From CAMTVQ01 sp947085255 (GTDB taxonomy: Bacteria; Bacteroidota; Bacteroidia; Sphingobacteriales; Sphingobacteriaceae): DNA of 64,000 bases. The notes under the pieces were generated by a model. The model saw only the letters and a program-made list of their open reading frames with translations. It searched no databases and was not told the origin of the DNA. Below, piece after piece: positions 45,287-54,818 of the stretch. The DNA is taken from NCBI GenBank assembly GCA_947085255.1, contig CAMTVQ010000005.1, forward strand, positions 1 to 64,000, read 5' to 3'. Position 1 is the stretch's first letter. Every line of letters starts with the position of its first letter. Both the position numbers and the translations under genes were made by a program.

Positions 45287-46747
45287 ATGCAAAAATTACT
45301 TTCATTATCAGCCGCGCTTATCAGCGTAGCTATTATAGCCTCATCGTGTAATACAAATCCTCGGTCGGCAACTACTGGTTGGAATTACAACGATAAAAAG
45401 AACGGTGGATTTCAGGTTGTTCCAGGAGTGGAACAATTTGCTGGTCCAGGCTTAGTATTTATAGAGGGAGGTACATTTGTAATGGGTAGTACCGAACAGG
45501 ATCTTACGTATGATTTCGATAATATGGAACGACGTGTTTCTGTATCTTCATTTTATATGGATGAAACGGAAGTACGAAATGTTGATTGGTTAGAATACCT
45601 GTATTGGATAGGTAGAGTATATGCCAAAGATTATCCTGAAGTATACCGCAAGGCACTTCCTGATACATTAGTGTGGCGCAGCCCATTAGCTTACAATGAG
45701 CCTTATACGCAATACTATTTACGTCACCCATCTTATCAAGAGTATCCAGTAGTTGGTGTAAATTGGATACAAGCTACTGATTTTGCTGCTTGGCGTACAG
45801 ATCGTGTAAATGAGCAAATGCTAATTAATCAGGGTATTTTAAAAATAAATCCTAATCAGTTGAATGCTGATAACTTTAATTCTGAAGCATATCTACTAGG
45901 TCAGTATGAGGGTATTGTTAAAAAGAATTTACCAAATTTAGACCCTAATGGAACTGAAAAAACACGCCCAGTTCGCCTTACAGATGGTATCTTAATGCCA
46001 GATTATCGTTTGCCAACAGAAGCAGAATGGGAATATGCAGCATATGCATTGCGGGGAAATTCGTTCTTTGAAAACGTAAATGGTAAAAAAACATATCCAT
46101 GGAATGGTTTAAGTACGCGTGATCCAGAATCGGCATCACAAGGCTTGATGTTAGCCAACTTTAAACGTGGAAGAGGTGACAATATGGGGGTTGCAGGTTT
46201 CTTAAATGATAATGCAGATGTTACTGCTCCTGTAAAATCATATGTTCCAAATGATTTTGGTTTATTTAATATGGCAGGAAATGTGAATGAGTGGGTAATG
46301 GATGTGTACAGACCATTGTCTAATGAAGATATGTCAGATTTTAATCCATACAGGGGTAACGTTTACCAACGTAAGAAAAGAGATGCTGATGGCAACTTGG
46401 CAGAGAAAGACAGTTTAGGTAGAATGAAGCGTGAGATTGATACAGACAAGTATGCAAATCCGAACAAGATAAGCGAAAGCGATGATGACGCAGGATATGA
46501 CTACGGAAAGTCAAGCTTAGTAAATAACCGTGCTCGTATTTTCAAAGGAGGTTCATGGAATGATCGTGCTTATTGGATGACGCCAGGATCAAGAAGATTC
46601 TTGGATGAAGAACAGTCAACAGCTGATATAGGCTTTAGATGCGCAATGATTCGTTTAGGAAGCCCTGATGGTGTAGCTTCTGCGAAGGCAAAGCCAGAAT
46701 CTAATGCTAAAGTACGTCGTCAGTATAAAATAAGAAGAAGAAACTAA
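45287..46747 (+). CDS. gldJ: Gliding motility/T9SS lipoprotein GldJ
   Basis: GldJ stabilises the T9SS/gliding machinery at the outer membrane. The 486-aa protein has a lipobox (IIASSC, cysteine at 21) and then SATTGWNYNDKKNGGF, typical of GldJ rather than GldK. The rest is a formylglycine-generating-enzyme (SUMF1) fold: FIEGGTFVMGSTE, YRLPTEAEWEYAAYA, NMAGNVNEWVMDVY and FKGGSWNDRAYW. The gldJ-porU-porV neighbourhood is the same as in Flavobacterium johnsoniae, which supports the name. An FGE-type catalytic cysteine pair is not expected, and the role is structural. Confidence 0.88.
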   Translation: MQKLLSLSAALISVAIIASSCNTNPRSATTGWNYNDKKNGGFQVVPGVEQFAGPGLVFIEGGTFVMGSTEQDLTYDFDNMERRVSVSSFYMDETEVRNVDWLEYLYWIGRVYAKDYPEVYRKALPDTLVWRSPLAYNEPYTQYYLRHPSYQEYPVVGVNWIQATDFAAWRTDRVNEQMLINQGILKINPNQLNADNFNSEAYLLGQYEGIVKKNLPNLDPNGTEKTRPVRLTDGILMPDYRLPTEAEWEYAAYALRGNSFFENVNGKKTYPWNGLSTRDPESASQGLMLANFKRGRGDNMGVAGFLNDNADVTAPVKSYVPNDFGLFNMAGNVNEWVMDVYRPLSNEDMSDFNPYRGNVYQRKKRDADGNLAEKDSLGRMKREIDTDKYANPNKISESDDDAGYDYGKSSLVNNRARIFKGGSWNDRAYWMTPGSRRFLDEEQSTADIGFRCAMIRLGSPDGVASAKAKPESNAKVRRQYKIRRRN

Positions 46748-46764
46748 TTAATAATATTTGAGAT

Positions 46765-46796
46765 AAAAATGCCTCCGCTTTTAGTGGGGGCATTTT
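46765..46796 (+). terminator. Terminator after gldJ
   Basis: AAAATGCCTCC pairs with GGGGGCATTTT (one wobble pair, loop of about nine bases) and a T-rich run follows. Confidence 0.85.
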
Positions 46797-46812
46797 ATTT
46801 AATAAAAGTCCC

Positions 46813-47115
46813 ATGATTTTATATAATGTTACTGTAAATATTGACAATGATGTACACGAAGATTGGTTGAATTGGATGAAAGCTGTACATATTCCTGAAG
46901 TACTAGCTACTCAAAAATTCAGCAGCTACAAAATATGTAAAATAATTAGTAGACCAGAAGAAGGTAATACATATGCGATACAATATTTTTGCAATTCATT
47001 AGAAGAATATAATGAGTACCAAGAAAAATATGCTCCTAATCTTCAGAGGGCAGTTATTTCTCGCTATTCGGATAAGTTTGTAGCAATAAGAACACTAATG
47101 GAAGTTATAGAATAA
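46813..47115 (+). CDS. DUF4286 family protein
   Basis: The 100-aa protein has MILYNVTVNIDNDVHEDWLN, WMKAVHIPEVLAT and the central EGNTYAIQYFCNSLEEYNEY, which fit DUF4286, a small ferredoxin-like (dimeric alpha/beta barrel) family of Bacteroidota with no known role. It has no signal peptide and lies 4 bp before rfbC, so both may be translated from one mRNA. Confidence 0.85.
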   Translation: MILYNVTVNIDNDVHEDWLNWMKAVHIPEVLATQKFSSYKICKIISRPEEGNTYAIQYFCNSLEEYNEYQEKYAPNLQRAVISRYSDKFVAIRTLMEVIE

Positions 47116-47119
47116 TCGT

Positions 47120-47662
47120 ATGGAGATTAAAAAAACACCTATTGAGGGATTATTAATTATTGAACCTAAAGTTTGGCGCGACGAAAGGGGTTATTTTTTT
47201 GAAAGTTATAGCAAGAAGATATTAGGTGATTTTGGTATTAATCAAGAGTTTGTTCAAGATAACCAATCACTTTCGCAGAAAGGTATTTTAAGGGGTTTAC
47301 ATTTTCAGGCCCCGCCGCGTGCACAAGGAAAGTTGGTGCGAGTTATTAAGGGAAAAGTGTGGGATGTGGCTGTAGATATTCGTAAAGAATCGCCTACTTA
47401 CGGTCAACATTTTGGTTGTGAATTGAGCGAAGAGAATTGCATTCAATTTTGGGTGCCGCCAGGATTTGCACATGGCTTTGTAACGCTAGAAGACAATACT
47501 ATTTTTTCGTACATGTGTACTAATTATTATCATAAGGATTCAGAGGGAGGCTTGTTGTGGAATGATGGGCAGTTGGCTATAGATTGGGGTGTGAGTAATC
47601 CAGTATTATCCGACAAGGATAAGCTGTTGCCAACCCTTGCAGCATTTACTTCTCCTTTTTAG
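47120..47662 (+). CDS. rfbC: dTDP-4-dehydrorhamnose 3,5-epimerase
   Basis: RfbC epimerises dTDP-4-keto-6-deoxyglucose at C3 and C5 on the way to dTDP-L-rhamnose. The 180-aa protein has the conserved Arg/Glu block WRDERGYFFESY, the catalytic His61 in ILRGLHFQ, a lysine at 71, VWDVAVDIR and PPGFAHGF. rfbA, rfbB and rfbD are not in this window, so the pathway must be completed elsewhere. The product could feed the glycan cluster at 24815-33751. Its stop codon overlaps that of the convergent gene. Confidence 0.95.
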   Translation: MEIKKTPIEGLLIIEPKVWRDERGYFFESYSKKILGDFGINQEFVQDNQSLSQKGILRGLHFQAPPRAQGKLVRVIKGKVWDVAVDIRKESPTYGQHFGCELSEENCIQFWVPPGFAHGFVTLEDNTIFSYMCTNYYHKDSEGGLLWNDGQLAIDWGVSNPVLSDKDKLLPTLAAFTSPF

Positions 47663-49002
47663 TACGTAATTACGGTAGCAGGTATAGGTGGTTTTGAACC
47701 AATGATATTTGCAGTTGATGTATTTGCATACCACCATGTATTTATAGTGCGTAGGTCGCCAAAGTTTGTGCTAGGCCAATTGTGGCAAGTAAGTAAGATA
47801 CACCCACTCAATTCTGTTATTCCTCCAGGGAGTAAAGAGTCATCCCAAAAAAGCTTTGGTTGTATAACTGAGGGACGTACCGAAGTTACTTTAAAACCGA
47901 GTGTATGATTTTCAACATCATACAGTGGTAAATGGGTAAGTCCAAACTTGTATTCTATATTAATGGATAAAGGCAATGAAGTTGCAACAGCTATTCCGTT
48001 AGCGTCGTTGCCATTCCAGACGATACAAATACTACCTGCTGATGTAGCGTTTTGTGCTAAATACACATCCGATGTGCCACTCTGATAACCTATAGTTCCA
48101 TTCAGTTCGATATATACCTCAACCAATCCTGCGGCACTTACGGGTACATCTATGCAATAAGGGCCACATCCACTGAAGGAAGGAGTTCCGTTTATAGAAC
48201 CTATAACTCCTGAAGGAAAACTAGCTATATCTGGGTCGTTTAAAAATAGTTTGTAATCGGCATAGGTACTGTTTCCTGTTCTGGATCGCCTATCTGCTAT
48301 CGCATCTCCAGTATTTGCACAACCTGTTGCATTGCTCGAAACGGTAAATCCATGTGGCTGTATACCATTCATATCAACTTTGGTAACTACCCCCGTAGAA
48401 GCAAGAATGTACAATGCTGCCACAAATGTATTAGTTCCGCTATTCGTGCTAAAATCCCACGCTTTGCTCCAAAGACGTCCTTTAATTACTTGTGATGCGG
48501 CTGCATTACTTACGGTGATGTCGAACAAGTCGAACAGGCGTTTTAAAGCTGTAATATTAGTAGGATGAGTAGGATTAAACTCGATATAATAATCGCCTGC
48601 TGTTAATGTAGTATAAGATAATGCATTATAACCACCTAAGGTAAACGCAGAGGGTCCTAGAATAGCTTGAGTATGCGTGGTGATTTTGCCAGCACCAGAG
48701 CTAGGTAATAAAGTTGGGCCTACTACGGTAGTTCCATTCGGATCTTTTATGCGGTAGTATACATCATTATTAGTTTGAGAGAAACCATAGTAAATTCTTT
48801 CACCGGCAGTGGCTATATGTATGTGTAGCCGCTCGTTACTAGTTGCAGCATAGGTAGCAAATGGTCTGGTTAGCGTATTATTGTCGAATACCTGAATAAA
48901 ACCATTATCGGTAATTAATGGACGAATTTCTTTGGTTCCTTCTGCAAGAAGGTAATTTGCATGACCTAAGAAAAGCATTGAAAAGAGGGTGAGGTGTCGC
49001 AT
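47659..49002 (-). CDS. Secreted surface protein, possibly a truncated large adhesin
   Basis: I chose the start at 49002 (MRHLTLFSMLFLGHANYLLA, a signal peptide); an upstream ATG at 49056 adds 18 unlikely residues. The 447-aa protein has beta-rich modules with paired cysteines (FSGCGPYCIDVPVS). Its end, LTCHNWPSTNFGDLRTINTWWY, resembles the start region of much larger Bacteroidota surface proteins. No T9SS sorting domain or membrane helix follows, and its stop codon overlaps that of rfbC. A large C-terminal part may have been lost; alternatively it is a short secreted protein. Confidence 0.65.
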   Translation of the reverse strand: MRHLTLFSMLFLGHANYLLAEGTKEIRPLITDNGFIQVFDNNTLTRPFATYAATSNERLHIHIATAGERIYYGFSQTNNDVYYRIKDPNGTTVVGPTLLPSSGAGKITTHTQAILGPSAFTLGGYNALSYTTLTAGDYYIEFNPTHPTNITALKRLFDLFDITVSNAAASQVIKGRLWSKAWDFSTNSGTNTFVAALYILASTGVVTKVDMNGIQPHGFTVSSNATGCANTGDAIADRRSRTGNSTYADYKLFLNDPDIASFPSGVIGSINGTPSFSGCGPYCIDVPVSAAGLVEVYIELNGTIGYQSGTSDVYLAQNATSAGSICIVWNGNDANGIAVATSLPLSINIEYKFGLTHLPLYDVENHTLGFKVTSVRPSVIQPKLFWDDSLLPGGITELSGCILLTCHNWPSTNFGDLRTINTWWYANTSTANIIGSKPPIPATVITY

Positions 49003-49091
49003 GGTATGTAATTTAACGAAATTGTTACAATAGTTGTACCACAATTGGGAAATCAATTATTTTATTACTTTTAGACATTAAATAACGTGTT

Positions 49092-51143
49092 ATGAAAAAA
49101 ACAATCAATGTATTAATCATTCTGTGTGGATTAGGTTGGAGTGTAAATGCTCAGGATAAATTTACTCCCGAAACGCTTTGGAAACTGGGAAGAGTATCCG
49201 AACCGCAAGCATCACCAGATGGAAAAAGCATTGTGTATGGTGTACGAACATTTGACGTAGTGGCCGACAAAGGAAATACAGACTTATTTATTGTTTCTGT
49301 AGCTGGAGGTGAGGCTAAGCGATTAACTACTTTTAAAGGGGCAGAGTACAACCCAAGATGGCGCCCTGATGGATTAAAGATTGGATTTTTGGCAGCAGAA
49401 AGCGGTTCAGCGCAATTATGGGAGATTAATCCAGATGGTACTGGCTTGCGTCAGGTATCTAAACAACCCACAGATATTTCTAATTTTAATTATGCACCAA
49501 CCGGAAATGCTATTTATTTTACCCAGGAGGTGCAGGTTGACAAATTAGTAAAAGATATTTACCCCGATTTACCAAATGCAAAAGGCCGTTTAATTGATGG
49601 ACTAATGTACCGCCATTGGGATACTTGGGAGGACGGGGCTTATAGCCATGTTTTTTACGCAAATTATGCGGAGGGTGTATTGAGTAATGCAACGGATATT
49701 ATGCCTAATGAAGCATTTGATGTACCGCTTGTGCCAAATGGAGGAGAAGAGCAGCTTAATTGGTCGGCAGATGGAAAGCAAATTGCTTATACCTGTAAGA
49801 AGCTGAGCGGAACGGCGTATGCTACCAGTACTAATTCGGAAATTTATATTTATAATTTGGAGACAAAGAAAACAAGCAATATTACCGAGGGTATATTGGG
49901 CTATGATACCGAGCCGCGTTTTTCACCAGATGGTAAGTCGATTATTTGGTTAAGTATGGAACGTCCGGGATTTGAAGCGGACAGAAATCGTCTTTTCACC
50001 TATGATTTTGCTACAAAAGCACGTAAAGAACTTACCACTGGTTTTGATCAAAGTGTTTCTAATCCATTGTGGAGTAACGATGGTAAAACCATTTATTTTG
50101 AAAGTGCTACACAAGCTACGCATCAATTTTATGCACTCTCTATGTTGTCGGTTAAGGGAGTATATCCTATTCGTAAAATTACCGAAGGACAGCATGATTT
50201 GCACAATATGAGCATTGCTTTTGATGGCAGAACGGCTACGCTTGTTGGCACGCGTAATACAATAAGTGAGCCTGCTGAGGTAATTAAAATAAATATATCG
50301 AATGGTTTAATTGCTCAGTTAACCTACACAAACAAGGAAGTATTGAGTAAGGTTAAAATGGGTAAGGTAGAAAAGCGTATGGTAAAGGCTACCGATGGCA
50401 AGGAAATACTTACTTGGGTGATTTATCCTCCCGACTTCAATCCTGCAAAGAAATATCCTACACTTTTGTATTGTCAAGGAGGTCCGCAGAGTGTGGTGAG
50501 TCAGTTTTTCTCTTACCGTTGGAATTTTCAACTAATGGCTGCGCAAGGCTATATTGTAGTAGCACCTAATAGAAGAGGGTTGCCTTCTTTTGGTCAGGCT
50601 TGGAATGACCAGATAAGCGGAGATTGGGGTGGACAAGCGATGAAAGATTTACTATCGGCTATTGATGATGTAGCAAAAGAGCCATACGTTGCCACTGATA
50701 AACTAGGCGCTGTAGGTGCAAGTTTTGGCGGTTTTGCAGTGTATTGGTTGGCAGGGAATCATAATAAACGCTTTAAAACATTTATTGCTCATTGTGGAGT
50801 GTTTAATTTAGAGAGCATGTATGGAGCAACAGAAGAGACATTTTTTGCTACTTACGATATGGGAGGGGCATATTGGGCTGCTCCGAAACCTAAAAGTTAC
50901 GATGCCTTTTCACCACATAAATTTGTGCAAAATTGGGACACCCCAATGTTAGTAATCCATAATGAGAGGGATTATCGCGTGCCTTTAAATCAGGGTATGG
51001 AAGCATTTACGGCTGCTCAATTAAAAGGTGTTAAGAGCAAAATGTTGATTATTGAAAACGAAGGGCATTGGGTAACAAAGCCACAAAATAGCTTGCTTTG
51101 GCAGCGTACGTTTTTGGGATGGTTGGATGAGACGTTGAAATAA
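49092..51143 (+). CDS. Secreted S9-family prolyl oligopeptidase-type peptidase
   Basis: The 683-aa protein has a signal peptide (MKKTINVLIILCGLGWSVNAQ), an N-terminal beta-propeller of PD40/DPP-IV type (repeats such as EPRFSPDGKSIIWLSMERPG) and a C-terminal alpha/beta-hydrolase domain. The catalytic triad is Ser544 (GASFGGF), Asp627 (NERDYRVP) and His659 (EGHWV). It cleaves peptides, often after proline or acylated N-termini; the specificity (DPP-IV-like or acylaminoacyl) is not decided. It is monocistronic; a near-consensus box TACTTTTA lies 20-27 bases upstream of the start. Confidence 0.93.
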   Translation: MKKTINVLIILCGLGWSVNAQDKFTPETLWKLGRVSEPQASPDGKSIVYGVRTFDVVADKGNTDLFIVSVAGGEAKRLTTFKGAEYNPRWRPDGLKIGFLAAESGSAQLWEINPDGTGLRQVSKQPTDISNFNYAPTGNAIYFTQEVQVDKLVKDIYPDLPNAKGRLIDGLMYRHWDTWEDGAYSHVFYANYAEGVLSNATDIMPNEAFDVPLVPNGGEEQLNWSADGKQIAYTCKKLSGTAYATSTNSEIYIYNLETKKTSNITEGILGYDTEPRFSPDGKSIIWLSMERPGFEADRNRLFTYDFATKARKELTTGFDQSVSNPLWSNDGKTIYFESATQATHQFYALSMLSVKGVYPIRKITEGQHDLHNMSIAFDGRTATLVGTRNTISEPAEVIKINISNGLIAQLTYTNKEVLSKVKMGKVEKRMVKATDGKEILTWVIYPPDFNPAKKYPTLLYCQGGPQSVVSQFFSYRWNFQLMAAQGYIVVAPNRRGLPSFGQAWNDQISGDWGGQAMKDLLSAIDDVAKEPYVATDKLGAVGASFGGFAVYWLAGNHNKRFKTFIAHCGVFNLESMYGATEETFFATYDMGGAYWAAPKPKSYDAFSPHKFVQNWDTPMLVIHNERDYRVPLNQGMEAFTAAQLKGVKSKMLIIENEGHWVTKPQNSLLWQRTFLGWLDETLK

Positions 51144-51170
51144 TGTAATTACTTTAGTGTGGTATTTTCA

Positions 51171-51264
51171 TTTCTTTTGCTTGCCCAAAAGAAACCAAAC
51201 AAAGAAAAGGGCATAAAATCCGAATACTTCCTCCCACAGCCATACGCATGGCTCGTCGGATTTT
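51171..51264. repeat. Intergenic element with nested inverted repeats
   Basis: TTTCTTTTG (51171-51179) pairs with CAAAAGAAA (51186-51194). AAAATCCGA (51215-51223) pairs with TCGGATTTT (51256-51264) and encloses AGCCAT-ACGC-ATGGCT (51238-51253). The gap between the S9 peptidase and groEL codes for nothing else. It resembles dispersed palindromic elements of Bacteroidota as I remember them; copies elsewhere cannot be checked here. Confidence 0.6.
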
Positions 51265-51318
51265 GAGGCCACCGCTCTTAAAAGTGCCATTTAATACTAA
51301 GTTCAGATAAAAGCGAAT

Positions 51319-51353
51319 AAAAAAGCCTCATGCAATTTGCGTGAGGCTTTTTT
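51319..51353. terminator. Terminator after groEL
   Basis: AAAAAAGCCTCA (51319-51330) pairs with TGAGGCTTTTTT (51342-51353), with T-runs on both strands. It ends groEL and may also stop read-through from the S9 peptidase gene. Confidence 0.9.
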
Positions 51354-51372
51354 ATGAATATTGGGTGATGGA

Positions 51373-53013
51373 TTACATCATACCACCCATGCCGCCCATT
51401 CCTTGAGCACCTGCGTGGCTATGACCTTTATCATCTTCTGGTTCATCTGCTAATATGCACTCAGTTGTAAGCAACATAGCGGCAATAGAAGCAGCGTTTT
51501 CTAAAGCAACACGGCTAACTTTAGTTGGATCGATAACACCAGCAGCAATTAAGTTTTCATACTTATCTGTACGTGCATTGTATCCAAAATCAGCTTTACC
51601 TTCTTTTACTTTTTGAACAACGATGGAACCTTCGATACCTGCATTTTCGCAGATTTGACGTAATGGTTCTTCAATTGCGCGTCTTATAATTTGTATCCCA
51701 GTGTTTTCATCTTCATTGTCACCTTTTAAGTTTGCTAAAGCTTCAATAGCACGGATAAAAGCAACACCACCACCTGCAACAATGCCTTCTTCAACAGCAG
51801 CGCGAGTAGCGTGTAAAGCATCGTCTACACGATCTTTTTTCTCTTTCATTTCTATCTCCGTAGCAGCTCCAACGTACAATACAGCAACACCACCTGCTAA
51901 TTTAGCTAAGCGTTCTTGTAATTTTTCTTTATCGTAATCAGATGTTGTAGCATCAATTTGTGCTTTAAGCTGGTTTACACGAGCTTTAATATCATCAGAT
52001 TTCCCGGCACCGTTTACGATAATGGTATTGTCTTTATCTACCGTAATTTTTTCGGCTTGACCTAAGTAAGTTAAATCTGCATTTTCTAATTTGTAGCCAC
52101 GCTCTTCGCTGATAACAGTACCACCAGTTAAGATAGCGATGTCTTCTAGCATTGCTTTGCGACGATCGCCAAAACCTGGAGCTTTTACAGCAGCTACTTT
52201 TAACGAGCCACGTATTTTATTTACTACTAAGGTTGATAATGCTTCACCATCTAAATCTTCGGCAATGATTAACAATGGACGACCAGTTTGTACTTGTTTC
52301 TCTAAAATTGGCAACAATTCTTTCATGTTGCTAATTTTTTTGTCGTAAATTAAAACGTAAGGATTTTCTAAATCAGCTTCCATTTTATCTACATTGGTTA
52401 CAAAATAGGCCGACAAATAACCACGGTCAAATTGCATACCTTCTACTGTTTTTACTTCAGTTTCGGTTCCTTTTGCTTCTTCTACCGTAATTACACCGTC
52501 TTTACCCACTTTAGCCATTGCGTCGGCAATTAATTTTCCGATTACTTCGTCGTTATTGGCTGAAATTGAAGCTACTTGCTTGATTTTGTTGTTATCAGCA
52601 CCTACAGCTTGAGATTGAGATTGTAGATTTTTGATTACGGCAGCAACTGCTTTATCAATACCGCGTTTCAAATCCATTGGATTTGCACCAGCTGCTACGT
52701 TTTTAATACCTGTAGTGATAATTGCTTGAGCCAATACAGTTGCAGTAGTAGTACCATCACCAGCAATATCAGCGGTTTTGCTTGCTACTTCTTTTACCAT
52801 TTGAGCGCCCATATTTTCTAATGGGTCTCTCAATTCAATTTCTTTGGCTACAGTTACACCATCTTTAGTGATAGATGGAGCACCAAATTTTTTATCGATA
52901 ATTACGTTTCTACCTTTAGGGCCTAATGTAACTTTTACAGCATTTGCTAAAGTATCTACTCCTCTCTTTAGGGCATCACGTGCTTCTACGTTGTATTTTA
53001 CTATCTTACTCAT
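51373..53013 (-). CDS. groEL: Chaperonin GroEL (60 kDa)
   Basis: GroEL forms the double-ring folding chamber with GroES. The 546-aa protein is complete: ATP-site motif [29 protein letters not shown] near the N-terminus and a C-terminal GMGGMGGMM tail. It follows groES by 58 bp on the minus strand. The usual heat-shock control is suggested by the inverted repeats before groES. A terminator follows the gene. Confidence 0.99.
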   Translation of the reverse strand: MSKIVKYNVEARDALKRGVDTLANAVKVTLGPKGRNVIIDKKFGAPSITKDGVTVAKEIELRDPLENMGAQMVKEVASKTADIAGDGTTTATVLAQAIITTGIKNVAAGANPMDLKRGIDKAVAAVIKNLQSQSQAVGADNNKIKQVASISANNDEVIGKLIADAMAKVGKDGVITVEEAKGTETEVKTVEGMQFDRGYLSAYFVTNVDKMEADLENPYVLIYDKKISNMKELLPILEKQVQTGRPLLIIAEDLDGEALSTLVVNKIRGSLKVAAVKAPGFGDRRKAMLEDIAILTGGTVISEERGYKLENADLTYLGQAEKITVDKDNTIIVNGAGKSDDIKARVNQLKAQIDATTSDYDKEKLQERLAKLAGGVAVLYVGAATEIEMKEKKDRVDDALHATRAAVEEGIVAGGGVAFIRAIEALANLKGDNEDENTGIQIIRRAIEEPLRQICENAGIEGSIVVQKVKEGKADFGYNARTDKYENLIAAGVIDPTKVSRVALENAASIAAMLLTTECILADEPEDDKGHSHAGAQGMGGMGGMM

Positions 53014-53071
53014 TGTGTTTAATTTTGAATGGTGAATAATTAATTAGGAATGATATTACTCATTCGTTGCA

Positions 53072-53347
53072 TTACAGGATTGCGTAGATGTCAGATTCGC
53101 GCATGATAAGGTATTCTTTGCCTTCATACGTAACTTCGGTGCCGCCATACTTTCCGTACAATACATGATCACCCACCTTTACGGTCATTGGTTCGTCTTT
53201 TTTTCCTGCACCTACGGCAACAACAGTACCTTTTTGTGGTTTTTCTTTAGCAGTATCTGGAATAATGATACCACCAGCTGTTTTTTCTTCGGCGGCAGCA
53301 GCTTCTACTACTACGCGATCTGCAATTGGTTTTAAATGTAAAGCCAT
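53072..53347 (-). CDS. groES: Co-chaperonin GroES (10 kDa)
   Basis: GroES caps the GroEL ring. The 91-aa protein has the family core [20 protein letters not shown], the mobile loop and [20 protein letters not shown]. It is the first gene of the groES-groEL operon. Inverted repeats and a promoter box lie upstream (53417-53491). Confidence 0.98.
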   Translation of the reverse strand: MALHLKPIADRVVVEAAAAEEKTAGGIIIPDTAKEKPQKGTVVAVGAGKKDEPMTVKVGDHVLYGKYGGTEVTYEGKEYLIMRESDIYAIL

Positions 53348-53416
53348 TGTTTTTATGATTTGATTAATTAGTTAATTGTTTGATGGTAGCCATTTCTCAG
53401 CAATTGTGCCAAACAG

Positions 53417-53491
53417 CAAAAGTAGGCTAAAAGTGTCAATTAGTCGTATAAACTGACACTTTTTTTGCTAAATGCTGTGCACTATGTCAGT
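53417..53491 (-). promoter_or_regulatory. groES promoter box and TGTCA-type inverted repeats
   Basis: The -7 box TACTTTTG lies on the minus strand (53424-53417), about 70 bp before the groES start. AAAAGTGTCA (53429-53438) and TGACACTTTT (53454-53463) are inverted with a 15-bp gap, and ACTGACA (53452-53458) pairs with TGTCAGT (53485-53491). They cover the -33 region, which has no TTTG. This is not the CIRCE sequence (TTAGCACTC-N9-GAGTGCTAA), so a different heat-shock regulator or a terminator-like structure is possible. Confidence 0.5.
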
Positions 53492-53528
53492 ATTTTTTCT
53501 TAGGTATTTTTGTGTGTTAATTAATTGT

Positions 53529-53536
53529 TAATTTTG
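53529..53536 (+). promoter_or_regulatory. Promoter -7 box of the porin gene
   Basis: TAATTTTG matches TAnnTTTG, 18 bases before the start at 53555. A second box TATTTTTG lies at 53505-53512 and could act instead, or supply TTTG as a -33 element. Two TGTTAAT repeats 11 bp apart (53515, 53526) recall Pho boxes but overlap the box. Confidence 0.45.
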
Positions 53537-53554
53537 GTGCATAAATAATAAAAG

Positions 53555-54796
53555 ATGAACAAAATTTACATGGCAGCAGTGTGTTGTTTTTTCATGGGTA
53601 ATGAAATAATTGCACAAAATACATCTGCAAAAGACAGTATTACCCTAGCAACTAATTCTTTACAAAAAGCGTCTACCAGCAAATGGTACGATAAATTGAA
53701 TATCCGTGGCTATGCTCAGTTACGGTACAATGGCTTGTACGAAACTAATGAGGATTTGCAATGTGAACAATGCGACAAATCATTAGGTGGTGTGGATGAT
53801 TTTTTTCTGCGTCGTATGAGGATTATTTTTTATGGACAAATAAGCGAGCGTGTATATCTATATGTGCAACCTGATTTTGCCTCTACACCTGATAATAAGA
53901 ATTTGCATTTTGCTCAGCTACGAGATGCCTACTTTGACATAGGGATTGACAAAAAAAATGAATACCGTGTGCGTTTAGGGCAAAGTAAGGTGCCTTATGG
54001 TTTCGAAAACATGCAGTCGAGTCAAAATCGGTTAACCTTAGATAGGAATGACGCTTTGAATAGTGCTGTGAGTAACGAACGTGATTTAGGTGCTTTCTTT
54101 TACTGGGCGCCAACCAAAATACGCGAACGGTTTTCGTATTTGGTAAGTAGTGGTTTAAAAGGATCAGGTGATTACGGAGTTTTCGCATTTGGTGTTTACA
54201 ATGGTCAAGTGGCAAACAAGCCAGAAGCAAACAATAACAAGCATATTGTAGCTCGTGTGAGTTATCCTGTTGAATTAAAAACTAAAAACAAGCAGATTGT
54301 AGAAGCTGGAGTGCAGGCATATGCAGGTAAATTTGTTTTAACTTCTTTGAGTGGTAAGGCTATAAGTAGCACAGCTAATGCAGAGTATAAAGACAATCGA
54401 ATTGCAGGTTCTGTGATAGTATATCCTCAACCATTTGGTTTACAAGCAGAATACACGGTAGGTACTGGTCCACGATATGATCCAGCTATTAATACCATTA
54501 CGCAACAAGACATTAAAGGGGGGTACGTATTAGCATCGTATATGGCAAAAGTAGCCAAGCATGTTATTATTCCATTTGCTAAATACCAGTTCTATAGTGG
54601 CGGTAAAAAGCATGAAACGGATGCACGCAACTACAATGTAAGCGAGTATGAGATGGGTATAGAATGGCAGCCAATGAAAGCTTTTGAATTTACAGCGATG
54701 TTTACCAACGCCGAAAGAAGATTTGAAGATGGCGCTAAGCCTAGCAATTTTCAACAAGGAAATGTATTGCGTTTACAGGCTCAGGTAAATTTTTAA
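53555..54796 (+). CDS. OprP/OprO-family (phosphate-selective type) porin
   Basis: The 413-aa protein starts with a short signal peptide (MAAVCCFFMGNEIIAQ) and shows barrel strands from NIRGYAQLRYNGLYE to GNVLRLQAQVNF. The block FFLRRMRIIFYGQISERVYL and RVRLGQSKVPYGFENMQSS fit the OprP family (PF07396). In Pseudomonas, OprP takes up phosphate; in Bacteroidota most members have no tested substrate. It carries an unusual QCEQCDK cysteine pair in the first loop. It ends at a terminator shared with secG. Confidence 0.88.
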   Translation: MNKIYMAAVCCFFMGNEIIAQNTSAKDSITLATNSLQKASTSKWYDKLNIRGYAQLRYNGLYETNEDLQCEQCDKSLGGVDDFFLRRMRIIFYGQISERVYLYVQPDFASTPDNKNLHFAQLRDAYFDIGIDKKNEYRVRLGQSKVPYGFENMQSSQNRLTLDRNDALNSAVSNERDLGAFFYWAPTKIRERFSYLVSSGLKGSGDYGVFAFGVYNGQVANKPEANNNKHIVARVSYPVELKTKNKQIVEAGVQAYAGKFVLTSLSGKAISSTANAEYKDNRIAGSVIVYPQPFGLQAEYTVGTGPRYDPAINTITQQDIKGGYVLASYMAKVAKHVIIPFAKYQFYSGGKKHETDARNYNVSEYEMGIEWQPMKAFEFTAMFTNAERRFEDGAKPSNFQQGNVLRLQAQVNF

Positions 54797-54818
54797 AGAG
54801 GTAAAGTGTGGTACAATA

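Noticed and set aside
53417..53491. CIRCE element before groES
   Set aside because: The half-sites (AAAAGTGTCA/TGACACTTTT) do not match TTAGCACTC/GAGTGCTAA and the spacing is 15 rather than 9.
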